Assembly (NCBI GenBank): GCA_903887375.1
Contig: CAISPN010000119.1
Span: 21,264 to 85,263, forward strand
Origin: an uncultured cyanobacterium
GTDB taxonomy: Bacteria > Cyanobacteriota > Cyanobacteriia > Cyanobacteriales > Microcystaceae
Reading direction: 5' to 3'
Length of the DNA stretch: 64,000 bases
Shown: piece by piece, positions 63,753-64,000 of the stretch
Position numbering within the stretch: the stretch's first letter is position 1
Layout: each line of letters opens with the position of its first letter
Notes under the pieces: generated by a model
Database searches by the model: none
What the model was told of the DNA's origin: nothing
The model's input: the letters and a program-made list of their open reading frames with translations, nothing else
Made by a program: the position numbers and the translations under genes

Positions 63753-63766
63753 TTCCCTCTCCCTAA

Positions 63767-63794
63767 GTCCCGGATCCCACAAGGGGCGAGGGAC
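63767..63794 (+). terminator. Hairpin after the PFE-CTERM gene
   Basis: GTCCC (63767-63771) pairs with GGGAC (63790-63794), with further inner pairing of TCCC and GGGG. It is 15 bp past the stop. The U-tract is weak (TTTGACTCTTT). A similar but less regular GTCCC...GGGAC fold is seen at 62376-62405. Confidence 0.4.
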
Positions 63795-63910
63795 TTTGAC
63801 TCTTTACCAAATCTCTGGTTTAAAATCATCTTTATTAATAATAGCTACCTACGGTTTTTTCAAGTTCTGCCATAGTGCGATCTGCTTCGGCTTGAGAAGC
63901 TCTAAAAAAA
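63780..63910 (-). pseudogene. Degraded second copy of the DUF3782 gene
   Basis: Three blocks match the intact gene in order: 63780-63848 to 62391-62459 (two mismatches), 63849-63864 to 62855-62870 (identical), and about 63870-63906 to the 62898-62919/62961-62989 region. About 395 bp and about 55 bp are missing between blocks. The junctions fall at short repeats (CTAC, and ATCTGCTTCRGCTT, which occurs twice in the intact gene). The reading frame is destroyed. Confidence 0.9.
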
Positions 63911-63936
63911 CTCCAAGATATATATTTTCATTTTAA

Positions 63937-64000
63937 CTACTCCATTTCTGACTTCAGCCTATTGAGCTCTAGCAATCTTGCCAGTACTTCATCATGGGTA
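63937..64000 (-). CDS. C-terminal fragment, possibly of a DNA methyltransferase
   Basis: The last 20 codons of a minus-strand gene that enters from the right edge, ending THDEVLARLLELNRLKSEME and a TAG stop (63937-63939). The pattern DEVLxRLLxLN resembles the C-terminus of large N6-adenine DNA methyltransferases of the Eco57I/MmeI type, in which VLxxLLxLN often closes the protein. With so few residues this is only a suggestion. Confidence 0.4.
   Translation of the reverse strand, partial: THDEVLARLLELNRLKSEME

Overview
This window is chromosomal DNA of a low-GC cyanobacterium (roughly 40% GC by eye). The evidence is psaE, psbO, chlG, ndhC-K-J, the carotenoid isomerase crtH, carboxysome shell genes ccmK3/ccmK4, a cyanobacterial AbrB regulator, glnB, and several cyanobacteria-specific DUF families (DUF1818, DUF1868, DUF2862, DUF1517). 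The CcmK-type shell proteins point to a beta-cyanobacterium. I could not assign a genus. There is no rRNA, CRISPR array, prophage or intact transposon. One tRNA gene is present (Pro, UGG).

Layout. 1-12.4 kb: housekeeping genes mostly on the minus strand (epimerase fragment, hemE, leuA, NYN protein, sulfurtransferase, recG, ygfZ, M16 peptidase, mutM, psaE, 2H phosphoesterase), then holA on plus. 12.4-17 kb: membrane protein, TPR protein, and a translationally coupled pair made of a degenerate sensor kinase and an AarF/ABC1 kinase-like protein. 17-26.6 kb: possible RelE-like orphan, cysteine desulfurase, smc, trmB, dCMP deaminase, dnaK, group 2 sigma factor. 26.7-35.9 kb: two coupled membrane GTPases, queD, DUF1517, ccmK3-ccmK4, metallophosphatase, ferredoxin, crtH, a VOC protein and a J-domain/pentapeptide protein. 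36-40.2 kb: a tandemly duplicated polytopic membrane protein whose duplication junction is still readable, followed by a DUF177 gene. 40-53 kb: rlpA-like, DHNA-CoA thioesterase, glnB, rdgB-phosphohexomutase, deacetylase, psbO, methyltransferase, glycine-zipper protein plus APH/ATPase, rrf2-gcvP, cyAbrB. 53-61.5 kb: GT-C protein, moaE, ndhCKJ, tRNA-Pro, rpoZ, a Get3-like protein with an alpha-crystallin-like tail, chlG-gcvT. 61.5-64 kb: a more accessory end with an HpsJ-like protein, a PD-(D/E)XK-like DUF3782 gene, a PFE-CTERM exported protein, a shredded second copy of the DUF3782 gene, and the C-terminus of a possible DNA methyltransferase.

The genes are tightly packed. Many same-strand neighbours overlap by 4-14 bp, and several convergent pairs overlap at their stops. 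No intergenic stretch exceeds about 300 bp. Photosynthesis (psaE, psbO, chlG, crtH, ndh), one-carbon metabolism (gcvP, gcvT, ygfZ), nitrogen/carbon sensing (glnB, cyAbrB) and genome maintenance (recG, smc, mutM, rdgB, holA) are the main themes.

The strongest unusual signals are: (i) the fossil junction of a tandem duplication at 37795-37916; (ii) a histidine kinase whose phospho-acceptor His is Asp, coupled by ATGA to an ABC1 kinase; (iii) a Get3d-like protein that has lost both Walker A lysines; (iv) the duplicated and partly erased DUF3782 locus around the PFE-CTERM gene. I did not find a complete, clearly new multi-gene system.
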